Shown here: positions 23,272-30,566 of the stretch, in pieces
Layout of the letters: each line of letters starts with the position of its first letter
How positions within the stretch are numbered: position 1 is the first letter of the stretch
Translations under genes and position numbers: made by a program
The notes under the pieces: model-generated
Told to the model about the DNA's origin: nothing
The model's database searches: none
What the model saw: the letters and a program-made list of their open reading frames with translations, nothing else
NCBI GenBank assembly: GCA_036788295.1
Contig: DAIQNR010000004.1
Span: forward strand, 71,294-135,293
Source of the DNA: JAHQVK01 sp036788295
Lineage (GTDB): Bacteria > Myxococcota > Kuafuiibacteriia > Kuafuiibacteriales > Kuafuiibacteriaceae
Reading direction: 5' to 3'
Length of the DNA: 64,000 nt

Positions 23272-25887
23272 ATGCAAACACATGTTCGATGGATTCTGCC
23301 CCTTGCCCTCCCCGCCGTGGTGGCCCTCGTGGCCTGCGGGGGGGACGACGAAGACACCCAACCCGACGCCGGGATGACCACCGACACGGGGACCCGGCCC
23401 GACACGGGGACCCGGCCCGACACGGGGACCCAGCCCGACACCGGCTCGGGGGACACCGGGATGATGCTCGGCACCATCGTCCAGGTCGCACAGACCGCGG
23501 GGCTGACCAGCCTGCTCGAGGCGGCGACGGCGGCCGGACTGGCCGAGACCCTCGCGAGCCCCGGCCCCTTCACCGTGTTCGCGCCCACCAACGAGGCCTT
23601 CTCGGCCCTTGGTGCTGCGGCGCCGACCGATCCGGCGCTGCTCGCGAACGTGCTGCTCCACCACGTCGTGCCGGGCACGCTCGAGTCCGACGCGGTGCTG
23701 GGCAGGACCACGCTCGACACCGCGGCCAACACGTCTCTCGCCGTGGACGCGACCGGGAACCCGCCGACCGTAGGCGGCGCCCCGCTCGACACCACCCGAA
23801 TCGACGTGCGCGCCTCGAACGGCGTGGTCCACGTCGTCGAGCAGGTCATGATCCCGCCCACCGTGCTCGAGGCCGCGGCCGCCACCGCGAACCTCTCGAC
23901 CCTGGTCACCGCCGTGGGCGCGGCCTCTCAGTCGGTTCGAGACGCGCTCGCCGGCGGCCCGATCACCGTATTCGCTCCGGTCAACTCCGCCTTCGCTGGC
24001 GTCGATCTGGGCGAACTCACCCAAGAGCAGGTGGACGCGATCCTCAGCTACCACGTCGTGTCCGGGCAGGCCCTCTCGGGGGACCTGACCCAAGGTCAGA
24101 CCCTCACCACGGCTGGCGGCGGCACGCTCACCGTCAACGTCTCCGCTGAGGGGGTCAGCCTCACCGACCAGGCCGGGTCGCAGATTCGCGTCACCACCCC
24201 AGACATCCGCCTCCTCAACGGGGTGGTCCACCTCATCGACGGCGTCCTGAACCCCGAGGCCCCGATGATGCAGGGGAACCTGGTGGAAGAGGCCACCCGG
24301 CTCAACCTGAACACGCTCTTGTCCGCGGCGGGGACCGCTGGGCTTGCCGGCACGCTCGCTACCGGCGGCCCGTTCACCGTGTTCGCGCCCACCGACGCCG
24401 CTTTCCTCGAGCTCGGGGCAGCGACGCCCACCGACCCGGCGCTGCTCGCGAACGTGCTCCTTCACCACGTCGTGCCCGGGCGCCAGGACTCGGCCGCGGT
24501 GCTCGCCGCCGAGTCGTTCCAGACCGCGGCCAACACCTCGATCGCGGTCAACCCCGCCTCGAACCCGCCCACGATCGGCGGCGCGCCGCTCGACGCGAAC
24601 CAGCTCGACGAGGCCGCGACCAACGGCATCATCCACGTGCTCGACCGGGTCATGGTCCCGCCGACGATCGCCCAGGCCGCCGCAGCCACGGCCGACCTCT
24701 CCACCCTGTTTGCCGCCGTGGGCGCCGCCGACCCTGCGGTCGCGGCCACGCTGTCCGGCCCAGGGCCGATCACGGTCTTCGCGCCCATCAACTCCGCGTT
24801 CCCTTCGGATGTCTCCGATCTGCTCGCGGACCAGGCCCGGCTGACCAGCATCCTCACCTACCACGTCGCCACCGGCCAGGCGCTGGCCGGGAGCCTCACC
24901 GATGGCCAGGTCATCACCACCGCGAACGGCGGGACCCTCACCGTGTCGGTCGGCGCGATGGGCGCCGTCTCCCTCACCGACGGGCTCGGGAACACGGCGT
25001 CGGTGGTCACCGCCGACATTCGGCTGCTGAACGGGGTCGTGCACCTCATCGATGGGGTGCTGAACCCGGGGACCATCCCCGAGCGGGCCATCGCCGCGGG
25101 GCTCACCTCGCTCGCCGGAGCGGTCGAGCGGGTGGGCCTCACCCCTGCTCTTCGCGGAGCCGGGCCGTTCACCGTGTTCGCGCCGAGCAACGCCGCTTTC
25201 GCCGCAGTGCCGGCGGATCTCTCGGCGGTCAGCGACGACGTGATCGCGAACATCCTGCTTCACCACGTCGTATCCGGCCGAAACGACTCGGCCGCCGTGG
25301 TCGGCGCCACGAGCTTCACGTCGCTCGCGAACCTGCCCCTCGCCGTGGCCTCGATGCCGCTGCGGATCGGAGGGGCCAGGCTGGGCATGACGCTCGACGT
25401 GCCCGCGTCGAACGGCATCGTGCACCTGCTCGATGACGTCATCGTGCCTCCGTCCATCGTGCAGGTGGCGGCGGCCACCCCCGACCTGTCCACCCTCGTG
25501 GGGGCGCTCGGCATGACCACGTCCGCCACGCAGGACGCGGTGAACCCGAACACGCTGGCCGGCGATCCGCCGATCACCGTGTTCGCGCCGGTCAACTCGG
25601 CTTTCATGGGTCTCACCATTCCGCCCTCCCCGGCGCTCGATGGGCTGCTCGCCTACCACGCCCTGCCCTCGCAGGTCCTGTCCACCGACCTCCCGGTGGG
25701 CATGCCCACCATCGTTCAGACGCTCGCCGGACTGCCGGTCACGGTGACCCGGAGCGCGAGCGGCGACATCACCATCCAGGACGGCGCCGGCGGCACCGCG
25801 ACGGTGGAGATGGGCCGGCGTGACATCCGCACCCTGACCGGCGTGGTGCACGTCATCGACCGGGTGCTTCAGCCCCCCGCACCCTGA
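23272..25887 (+). CDS. Lipoprotein with six fasciclin (FAS1) domains
   Basis: 871 aa. ATG at 23272 follows a GGAGG. The signal peptide ends in VALVACGG with lipobox LVAC. A Thr/Asp/Pro-rich spacer with a tandem DTGTRP hexapeptide follows. Six FAS1 domains fill the remainder, arranged as three alternating pairs: odd domains read GPFTVFAPT/SNAAF and even ones GPITVFAPVNSAF. Each ends with the second FAS1 motif, such as NGVVHLIDGVL. FAS1 domains mediate adhesion and polymer or surface binding in all kingdoms. The regular pairing shows expansion by duplication of a two-domain unit. Likely an outer-surface adhesin; the ligand is unknown. Confidence 0.94.
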   Translation: MQTHVRWILPLALPAVVALVACGGDDEDTQPDAGMTTDTGTRPDTGTRPDTGTQPDTGSGDTGMMLGTIVQVAQTAGLTSLLEAATAAGLAETLASPGPFTVFAPTNEAFSALGAAAPTDPALLANVLLHHVVPGTLESDAVLGRTTLDTAANTSLAVDATGNPPTVGGAPLDTTRIDVRASNGVVHVVEQVMIPPTVLEAAAATANLSTLVTAVGAASQSVRDALAGGPITVFAPVNSAFAGVDLGELTQEQVDAILSYHVVSGQALSGDLTQGQTLTTAGGGTLTVNVSAEGVSLTDQAGSQIRVTTPDIRLLNGVVHLIDGVLNPEAPMMQGNLVEEATRLNLNTLLSAAGTAGLAGTLATGGPFTVFAPTDAAFLELGAATPTDPALLANVLLHHVVPGRQDSAAVLAAESFQTAANTSIAVNPASNPPTIGGAPLDANQLDEAATNGIIHVLDRVMVPPTIAQAAAATADLSTLFAAVGAADPAVAATLSGPGPITVFAPINSAFPSDVSDLLADQARLTSILTYHVATGQALAGSLTDGQVITTANGGTLTVSVGAMGAVSLTDGLGNTASVVTADIRLLNGVVHLIDGVLNPGTIPERAIAAGLTSLAGAVERVGLTPALRGAGPFTVFAPSNAAFAAVPADLSAVSDDVIANILLHHVVSGRNDSAAVVGATSFTSLANLPLAVASMPLRIGGARLGMTLDVPASNGIVHLLDDVIVPPSIVQVAAATPDLSTLVGALGMTTSATQDAVNPNTLAGDPPITVFAPVNSAFMGLTIPPSPALDGLLAYHALPSQVLSTDLPVGMPTIVQTLAGLPVTVTRSASGDITIQDGAGGTATVEMGRRDIRTLTGVVHVIDRVLQPPAP
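23383..23436 (+). repeat. Three tandem 18-bp repeats coding DTGTRP
   Basis: Three consecutive 18-nt units (23383, 23401, 23419) encode the hexapeptide DTGTRP, the last reading DTGTQP. They lie in the flexible spacer between the lipid anchor and the first FAS1 domain. Unit number probably varies between strains, changing spacer length without frameshift. Confidence 0.85.
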
Positions 25888-25903
25888 CCGAACCCACGTT
25901 CGT

Positions 25904-25942
25904 GGGCTCGCCCGGGGCTCGAGGGAGAACCGAGGCGAGCCC
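25904..25942 (+). terminator. Possible terminator of the fasciclin gene
   Basis: GGGCTCGCC (25904-25912) pairs with GGCGAGCCC (25934-25942), a 9-bp stem with a 21-nt loop, starting 17 nt after the stop. A smaller hairpin CCCACG-TT-CGTGGG lies immediately before it. There is no T run, so Rho may be required. Confidence 0.4.
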
Positions 25943-25974
25943 CCGAATCCTACCGCCTCGCCGACCGCTCGAAG

Positions 25975-26000
25975 CCCTCGACCTCATGTGAGGTCGAGGG
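25975..26000 (-). terminator. Perfect 12-bp hairpin at the end of the mazF-like gene
   Basis: CCCTCGACCTCA (25975-25986) and TGAGGTCGAGGG (25989-26000) form a perfect 12-bp inverted repeat separated by 2 nt. It includes the toxin stop codon (25984-25986). It sits between convergent genes and can act on both strands. No T run is seen; its role as terminator is inferred from position. Confidence 0.45.
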
Positions 26001-26331
26001 CGATTCTCAGGCCGCGATCGAGCCGTCTCACTGCGCCCAAGGGAAGGTCTTTAGCGTGCTCGGTGAGCCAATCTCCGTCGAGCGTCATGACCTGGCACGT
26101 CAGCGCGACGCTCACCTTGGCCAACCCGGTCTCCTTCTCCTCGAGCCGGACGTTTCCGATCGCCTCAGCCCGCTGAAGGTTGGAGGTGAGCGGAACGACC
26201 ATCACCGTTGAAAGGGCACTGTCGTTAAGAGGGTCAGCCTGAACGACGACCACCGGCCGAACGAAAGCCGGCTCGGATCCGCGAGGCTCGCCGAGGTCCG
26301 CCCACCAGACGCTTCCTCGCTCGATTACCAA
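25984..26331 (-). CDS. MazF/PemK-type endoribonuclease toxin
   Basis: 115 aa, the usual MazF length. It begins MVIERGSVWWADLGEPRGSE, the family hallmark (RGDVWWxDL...GSEP), followed by RPVVVVQADPLN and VVPLTSNLQRA, the beta-barrel core containing the conserved S/T-rich strand. These toxins cleave specific RNA sequences and stop growth. The gene overlaps its antitoxin by 7 nt and is downstream of it, the normal order. Nothing suggests it is broken. Target sequence specificity cannot be read from the protein. Confidence 0.93.
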   Translation of the reverse strand: MVIERGSVWWADLGEPRGSEPAFVRPVVVVQADPLNDSALSTVMVVPLTSNLQRAEAIGNVRLEEKETGLAKVSVALTCQVMTLDGDWLTEHAKDLPLGAVRRLDRGLRIALDLT

Positions 26332-26564
26332 TCGACCCTCGAAAGCAGGTCCCGGGCCGCGGCGCGACGAATGCGCCGCTCCTCATCGCTGTCCACAGCC
26401 CGATAGCCCGCGTCGTAGGATCGTCGGATTTCATCGGGAGAGTGTCGGTCTAGGTAGGAGCGCGCGGCGCGCGCGAACAGCTCGCTCCGCGAGATGCCGA
26501 GTTGTTGGGCCGTCCGCTCGACATCCTGAAACAGCTCGTCCGGGATGGAAATGGCGGTCTTCAT
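26325..26564 (-). CDS. Ribbon-helix-helix antitoxin (MazE-like)
   Basis: 79 aa from ATG at 26564; an upstream ATG at 26600 would add 12 unconserved residues and run through the operator. MKTAISIPDELFQDVERTAQ followed by LGISRSELFARAARSYLDRH is a ribbon-helix-helix DNA-binding dimer, and the C-terminus (DSDEERRIRRAAARDLLSRV) is expected to wrap and block the toxin. Such pairs autorepress, and a palindrome sits directly upstream. It ends inside the toxin start (7-nt overlap), so the two are co-translated. Confidence 0.9.
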   Translation of the reverse strand: MKTAISIPDELFQDVERTAQQLGISRSELFARAARSYLDRHSPDEIRRSYDAGYRAVDSDEERRIRRAAARDLLSRVDW

Positions 26565-26570
26565 GCGGCT

Positions 26571-26600
26571 GGTATAACCACGGTCATACCTGGTGGTCAA
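26571..26600 (-). promoter_or_regulatory. Operator and promoter of the toxin-antitoxin pair
   Basis: On the plus strand GGTATAACC (26571-26579) and GGTCATACC (26582-26590) form an inverted repeat with 8 of 9 positions matching and a 2-nt spacer, a good operator for a ribbon-helix-helix dimer. On the minus strand a -35 box TTGACC (26600-26595) is followed after 17 nt by TTATAC (26577-26572), overlapping the operator. Only ~7 nt separate the -10 box from the antitoxin ATG, so the transcript would be almost leaderless. Binding would block the promoter directly. Confidence 0.6.
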
Positions 26601-26675
26601 CGCGCGAGCCGTTGCCGACCAACCTCAGCACCGTCCCCGTGCCCGCGCCGTTCGTCGATCTGGTAGGCTCTCGCT

Positions 26676-26859
26676 ATGGAGGCTCGAGGCATCCCAAAGC
26701 GGCTGAGCGTCGCGGACTACCTAGAGCTCGAGCAAAAGAGCCCGGAGCGGGGACTGGCTCACATCGTTCTTCACCGAGGGCGCGGTCGAGCTCGCTTCGC
26801 TCGGCGTCTCCGTCGATGTGGCGCCGCTGTGGAGCGATCTCGACACCCTGGCCCCGTGA
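26676..26859 (+). pseudogene. Decayed Uma2-family (DUF820) nuclease gene
   Basis: The ATG at 26676 opens with RLSVADYLELEQKSPER, the N-terminal signature of Uma2/DUF820 proteins. After ~25 codons the match stops. In another frame from ~26755 the sequence reads WLTSFFTEGAVELASLGVSV and then DVAPLWSDL to a TGA at 26857-26859, which is the family C-terminus. The PD-(D/E)XK catalytic middle (~120 residues) is missing. This is an internal deletion with frameshift, so the gene is dead. It accounts for most of the 337-nt space between the antitoxin and the histidine kinase. Confidence 0.65.
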
Positions 26860-26937
26860 CGCCTCGCTTCCTGGGGTTTTGGACCGAGATGAGCGTCGAG
26901 CCCGCGTCGCTCGCGCGGTGCTGCTTCTCGACAACGC

Positions 26938-28650
26938 CTACTCGGGCAGGGCGGGCAGCCGGAGGGTGAAGCGGGTCGAGCCCGGCTCGGACTCGAACTC
27001 GAGCTCTCCGCCGTGGTCGCGAGCGATGCGCCGGGCGATGTCGAGGCCGAGCCCGAGGCCATTTTCCCCCTTCGTGGACACGAACGGCTCGAAGATTCGC
27101 TCGCCGAGCTCGCTGGGCACCCCGGGCCCGTCGTCGGTGACGGTGAGCCGAGCGATGGGTCCGTCCTCCTCGACCCGAACCTCGATGCGGCCCTCCCGAG
27201 CCTCGCCGAGCGCGTCGGCCGCGTTCTTCACGAGGTTCAACAGCAGCTGACGGATGCGGGGCGTGTCGATTCGGGCCCACGGCTCGCCAAGCGCGACCAC
27301 CTCGAGCCGGTGGCGCTTCACCGCGGCGTCGCAGCTCACGAAGCGTGCGACCGCTCGAGCGAGCGCCAACAGATCGGCCGGCTCCCGGCGGCCCCCCGAG
27401 CCTTCCGGTCCCCGCGCAAACCCCTTCACCTCGGAGACCAAGTCCACGATGTGTTGGCGGGCCTCGAGCATCAGCTCCACCACGTTTTGGGTCTCTTCGT
27501 CGTCCGGATACTTTCGGGCGATCATGTCGGCGAGCATGAACGGAGAGAGATGGTTCTTCACCTCGTGGGCAAGACCGCTCGCCAGGCGCCCGACCGCCGC
27601 GAGTTGCTCGGAGCGAACCAGCCTGGCCCGGGTCTCGAGCAGGTGGGCGCGCGCCGCCTCGAGCTCCCGGATGGTGGCTTCCCGCCGCTCGGCCAGCTGG
27701 AGGTTCTCGAGGGTCTGGCCGATGGTCGTCGAGAGTACGGTCAAAAGATCGAGGTCGGATTCGGAGAACGCGTCCGGCCGCCCGCTCTCCACGACGAGCG
27801 CGCCGAGCACCTGCTCACGAAGCAGGATCGGCACCGCCATCAGCGCCCGGGTCTCGCTCAGAAACAGGGATTCCGAGGCCGCGAAGCGGGCGTCGTCCCC
27901 GGGGTCGTGGCTGAGCACCGAGCAGCGCTCGGACAGGACGTGGCGGGCCACGGTGCTCGAGAGCGTCGGCGTCCCCGGGCCCTTTCCGCGCACCGCGGCC
28001 ACCCGGAGGTCCCCGGGGGCGCCGGGCGGCTCGGTGTCGTCCTCGGTCCCCGTCCCGGTCGTGCTCGCCCCCGATTCGGCCAGCACCACGAACCCGCGGT
28101 CGCCTTCCGTGAACTCGAGCACCAGCTCGACCAGCCGGCCGAGCATGCCTTTGGGGGTGTGGGCCGCCCGAAGCGCGAGGCTCAGCTGGTGGAGGACCGC
28201 GTAGTGCCGGGTCTTGTCGAGCAGGGCGACCGCGGCCCCCGGACCGGCGTCGAGCAGCGTCTCGTCGCCGAGGCCGAGCGCCCGGTAGATGGCGTGGCGC
28301 CCCATGGCCTTTGGAAGCTCGGCGACCCGGACCGGCTTCACCACGTCGCCTCGGGGCGCCCCGCCCGTCTCGACCCGCAGCCGGTGCTTGCCGAGCACGA
28401 GCACGTCCCCCCGACTGAGCTCTTGCCGGGCCACCCGGAGACCGTTGACGACCGTGCCGTTGGGGCTGCCGAGGTCTTCGACCACCAGCCGCCCGTCCTC
28501 GAGCAGCAGCCGGGCGTGGCGGCGGCTCACCCGGGGGTCGTCGAGGACCACGTCGCACCCCTCCGCTCGCCCGAGCGTGGACTCGCCGCGCACGAGCACC
28601 CGTTCGCCTCGCCGCTCGGGCGGAGACTCGAAGGAGAGGGAGTGGCTCAC
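26938..28650 (-). CDS. FHA - GAF - histidine kinase
   Basis: 570 aa from a GTG overlapping the preceding stop (GTGA). Residues ~6-95 form an FHA domain, which binds phosphothreonine (STLGRAEGCDVVLDDPRVSR, RRHARLL, LGSPNGTVVNG). Residues ~140-310 resemble a GAF sensor. The kinase core has the H-box GLAHEVKNHLSPF, N-box LLLNLVKNAADAL, G1 DDGPGVP and G2 NGLGLGLDI, so it is catalytically complete. No receiver domain and no TM segment are present. It is the last gene of the operon that begins with a Ser/Thr kinase, suggesting the FHA domain reads threonine phosphorylation and feeds into a two-component pathway (inference). Confidence 0.93.
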   Translation of the reverse strand: MSHSLSFESPPERRGERVLVRGESTLGRAEGCDVVLDDPRVSRRHARLLLEDGRLVVEDLGSPNGTVVNGLRVARQELSRGDVLVLGKHRLRVETGGAPRGDVVKPVRVAELPKAMGRHAIYRALGLGDETLLDAGPGAAVALLDKTRHYAVLHQLSLALRAAHTPKGMLGRLVELVLEFTEGDRGFVVLAESGASTTGTGTEDDTEPPGAPGDLRVAAVRGKGPGTPTLSSTVARHVLSERCSVLSHDPGDDARFAASESLFLSETRALMAVPILLREQVLGALVVESGRPDAFSESDLDLLTVLSTTIGQTLENLQLAERREATIRELEAARAHLLETRARLVRSEQLAAVGRLASGLAHEVKNHLSPFMLADMIARKYPDDEETQNVVELMLEARQHIVDLVSEVKGFARGPEGSGGRREPADLLALARAVARFVSCDAAVKRHRLEVVALGEPWARIDTPRIRQLLLNLVKNAADALGEAREGRIEVRVEEDGPIARLTVTDDGPGVPSELGERIFEPFVSTKGENGLGLGLDIARRIARDHGGELEFESEPGSTRFTLRLPALPE

Positions 28651-30566
28651 GGGTCCGCCGGCGGCTCGAAGAGCGCCGCCGTCCCTCCGCCGACCAGGAG
28701 CAGCTGCTGCCCCGTCCACGCTGCCAGCGGATTCGAGAGTCCAAACGGGGCGAACGCCGGCGTGATCGCCCGCCACTGCGCGTCGCCCACCCGCCAGGTC
28801 GCCCCGATGGTGCCGTCGAAGGCGTCGGAAGCGACGAAGAGCTGGCCGTCGCCGAACGCGAGCCCCGGCCCGGTCCGAGCGGTGGGCCCGCCGGATCGAG
28901 GAAGCAGGGTCCACCGCTCGGCCACCGGATCGAACCGAGCCCCGTCCGCGAACACCGCGCCCGATTCGTTGCCGCCGCCGAAGAACACCACCTCGGTCCC
29001 GGTGAACACCGCCCGATGGTTCGCCCGGGCGGAGAGCGGAGCGGGGGGGAGCGGCCGCCAGCGGTTGGTGCCCGGGTCGTAGGCCCAGGCGTCCCCGAGC
29101 GCAGAGAACCGCTCGTCTACGATTCCGAAGCCGCCATGCACGATGAGCTCTCGGCCGGTCCAGGCCCCGGCGTGGTCGATCCGACCCACCGACAGAGCCG
29201 CGGTCCGCGTCCACGTCCCGGCGGCCGGGTCGTACAGGAGCCCGTCGCCGAGAAACTGCTCCTCGGAGCTTCCGCCGACCACCAGCATGCGCCGCCCGGT
29301 CCAGACCGCGAGGTGGCCCGACCGCCCCGGGCCGGGCGCGGCCGGGATCGGCACCCAACTGTCGCCGTCCGGGTCGTAGGCTCCGCCGTCGGCGAGCGGA
29401 CGCTCGGGGCCGAGGCCTCCGAAGAACAGCACCGCCTCCCCGCTCCACGCCGCCGAATGACCGAGCCGGGGGGCCGGCGCTCCCTCCGACGCGATTCGGC
29501 GCCACGTCCGGGTCTCGGGGTCGAAAGCCTGGCCATCGTCGAGGGCGAAGTTCCCTTGTTCTCCGCCGCCGAAGACGACCATCTCCCGCCCGGTCCAGGC
29601 TCCGGCGTTTCGGCCAGATAGGTTGACCGGGGCCTCGAACGCGGTCCACCGGGTGCGGCACGAGGAGGTCTCCCCCCTCTGCTGCTCGCAGCGCCAGCCC
29701 TCCTCGACCTCGCAGCTCGGGTCGCAGCCGTCGCCGGGATCGAGGTTTCCGTCGTCGCACGCTTCGTCGCCGAGCGTTCGACCGTCCCCGCAGATCGGCG
29801 CGCATCGGGTGGGACTCTCCTCGTCGCAGGTCCAGCCGAGCTCGACCAGGCAGCCTCGGTCGCAGCCGTCGCCGGGGACCCGCCCGCCGTCGTCGCACTC
29901 CTCTGGGCCTTCGAGCCGGGCGTTGCCGCATCGAACGCAGACCGACGGCGACCCGGAGCACGAAAAACCGTCCTCGACCTCGCAATCCGGGCCGCAGCCG
30001 TCGTCGGCTTCGCGGTTTTGGTCGTCGCAGGCCTCGTTGCCTACGACGAGGCCATCCCCGCACACCGACCTGCAGACCGAGGGCGCAACTTGGGTTTCGC
30101 ACACGAAGCCGGGCTCGACGCGGCAGGTTCGGTCGCACCCGTCGCCGGACCTTCGGTTGCCGTCGTCGCAGGCCTCATTGCCGCGCAGGAGGCCATCTCC
30201 GCAGCTCGGTTCGCATTGGCTCGGTTCGGCGTCGTCGCAGCTCCAGCCCCACTCGACCAGGCAAGTCGCCGAGCAGCCGTCCCCGTCTCGCTCGCCGCCG
30301 TCGTCGCAGGACTCGCGGGCACGGACCCGGCCGTCTCCGCAGACGGCCCTGCACTGAGAAGGAGCCCCTTCGCACGCGAACCCGAACTCGACCCGGCACG
30401 TCGCGCTGCAGCCGTCCCTGTCCTCCCGGTTGCCGTCATCGCAGCCCTCGCCCGGCTGGACCACCCCGTCCCCGCACGGAGGGACGACGGCATCGAGGTC
30501 TCGAGGCTCGGTGCACGCCGCGCCGAGCATGAGGGCCACCCCGGCGACCCAACCGGGCCAGCTCAT
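28647..30566 (-). CDS. Lipoprotein with six myxobacterial Cys-rich repeats and kelch propeller
   Basis: 639 aa. The signal peptide ends LMLGAACTEP with a probable lipidated Cys18. Six tandem DUF4215-type repeats (~30-330) follow the pattern CGDG...E.CDDGN...GDGCD..C..E.G..C. Residues ~345-639 contain about six kelch-like blades (AWTGREMVVFGGG, AWSGEAVLFFGGL, VWTGRRMLVVGGS), predicting a beta-propeller. Such proteins are expected at the cell surface, bound by disulfides and probably Ca2+. Starts within the stop of the upstream lipoprotein (ATGA) and its own stop overlaps the histidine kinase start. Partner and ligand unknown. Confidence 0.93.
   Translation of the reverse strand: MSWPGWVAGVALMLGAACTEPRDLDAVVPPCGDGVVQPGEGCDDGNREDRDGCSATCRVEFGFACEGAPSQCRAVCGDGRVRARESCDDGGERDGDGCSATCLVEWGWSCDDAEPSQCEPSCGDGLLRGNEACDDGNRRSGDGCDRTCRVEPGFVCETQVAPSVCRSVCGDGLVVGNEACDDQNREADDGCGPDCEVEDGFSCSGSPSVCVRCGNARLEGPEECDDGGRVPGDGCDRGCLVELGWTCDEESPTRCAPICGDGRTLGDEACDDGNLDPGDGCDPSCEVEEGWRCEQQRGETSSCRTRWTAFEAPVNLSGRNAGAWTGREMVVFGGGEQGNFALDDGQAFDPETRTWRRIASEGAPAPRLGHSAAWSGEAVLFFGGLGPERPLADGGAYDPDGDSWVPIPAAPGPGRSGHLAVWTGRRMLVVGGSSEEQFLGDGLLYDPAAGTWTRTAALSVGRIDHAGAWTGRELIVHGGFGIVDERFSALGDAWAYDPGTNRWRPLPPAPLSARANHRAVFTGTEVVFFGGGNESGAVFADGARFDPVAERWTLLPRSGGPTARTGPGLAFGDGQLFVASDAFDGTIGATWRVGDAQWRAITPAFAPFGLSNPLAAWTGQQLLLVGGGTAALFEPPADP

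Noticed and set aside
22405..25851. 1148-codon open frame antisense to the FAS1 gene
   Set aside because: Arises from high GC3 and the repeated domains; rich in Arg/Gly/His with no domain or start signal, while the sense frame is an unambiguous six-FAS1 protein.
26612..27250. Plus-strand open frame spanning the Uma2 remnant and the 3' end of the histidine kinase
   Set aside because: Ser/Arg-rich shadow; crosses two other genes and lacks any domain.
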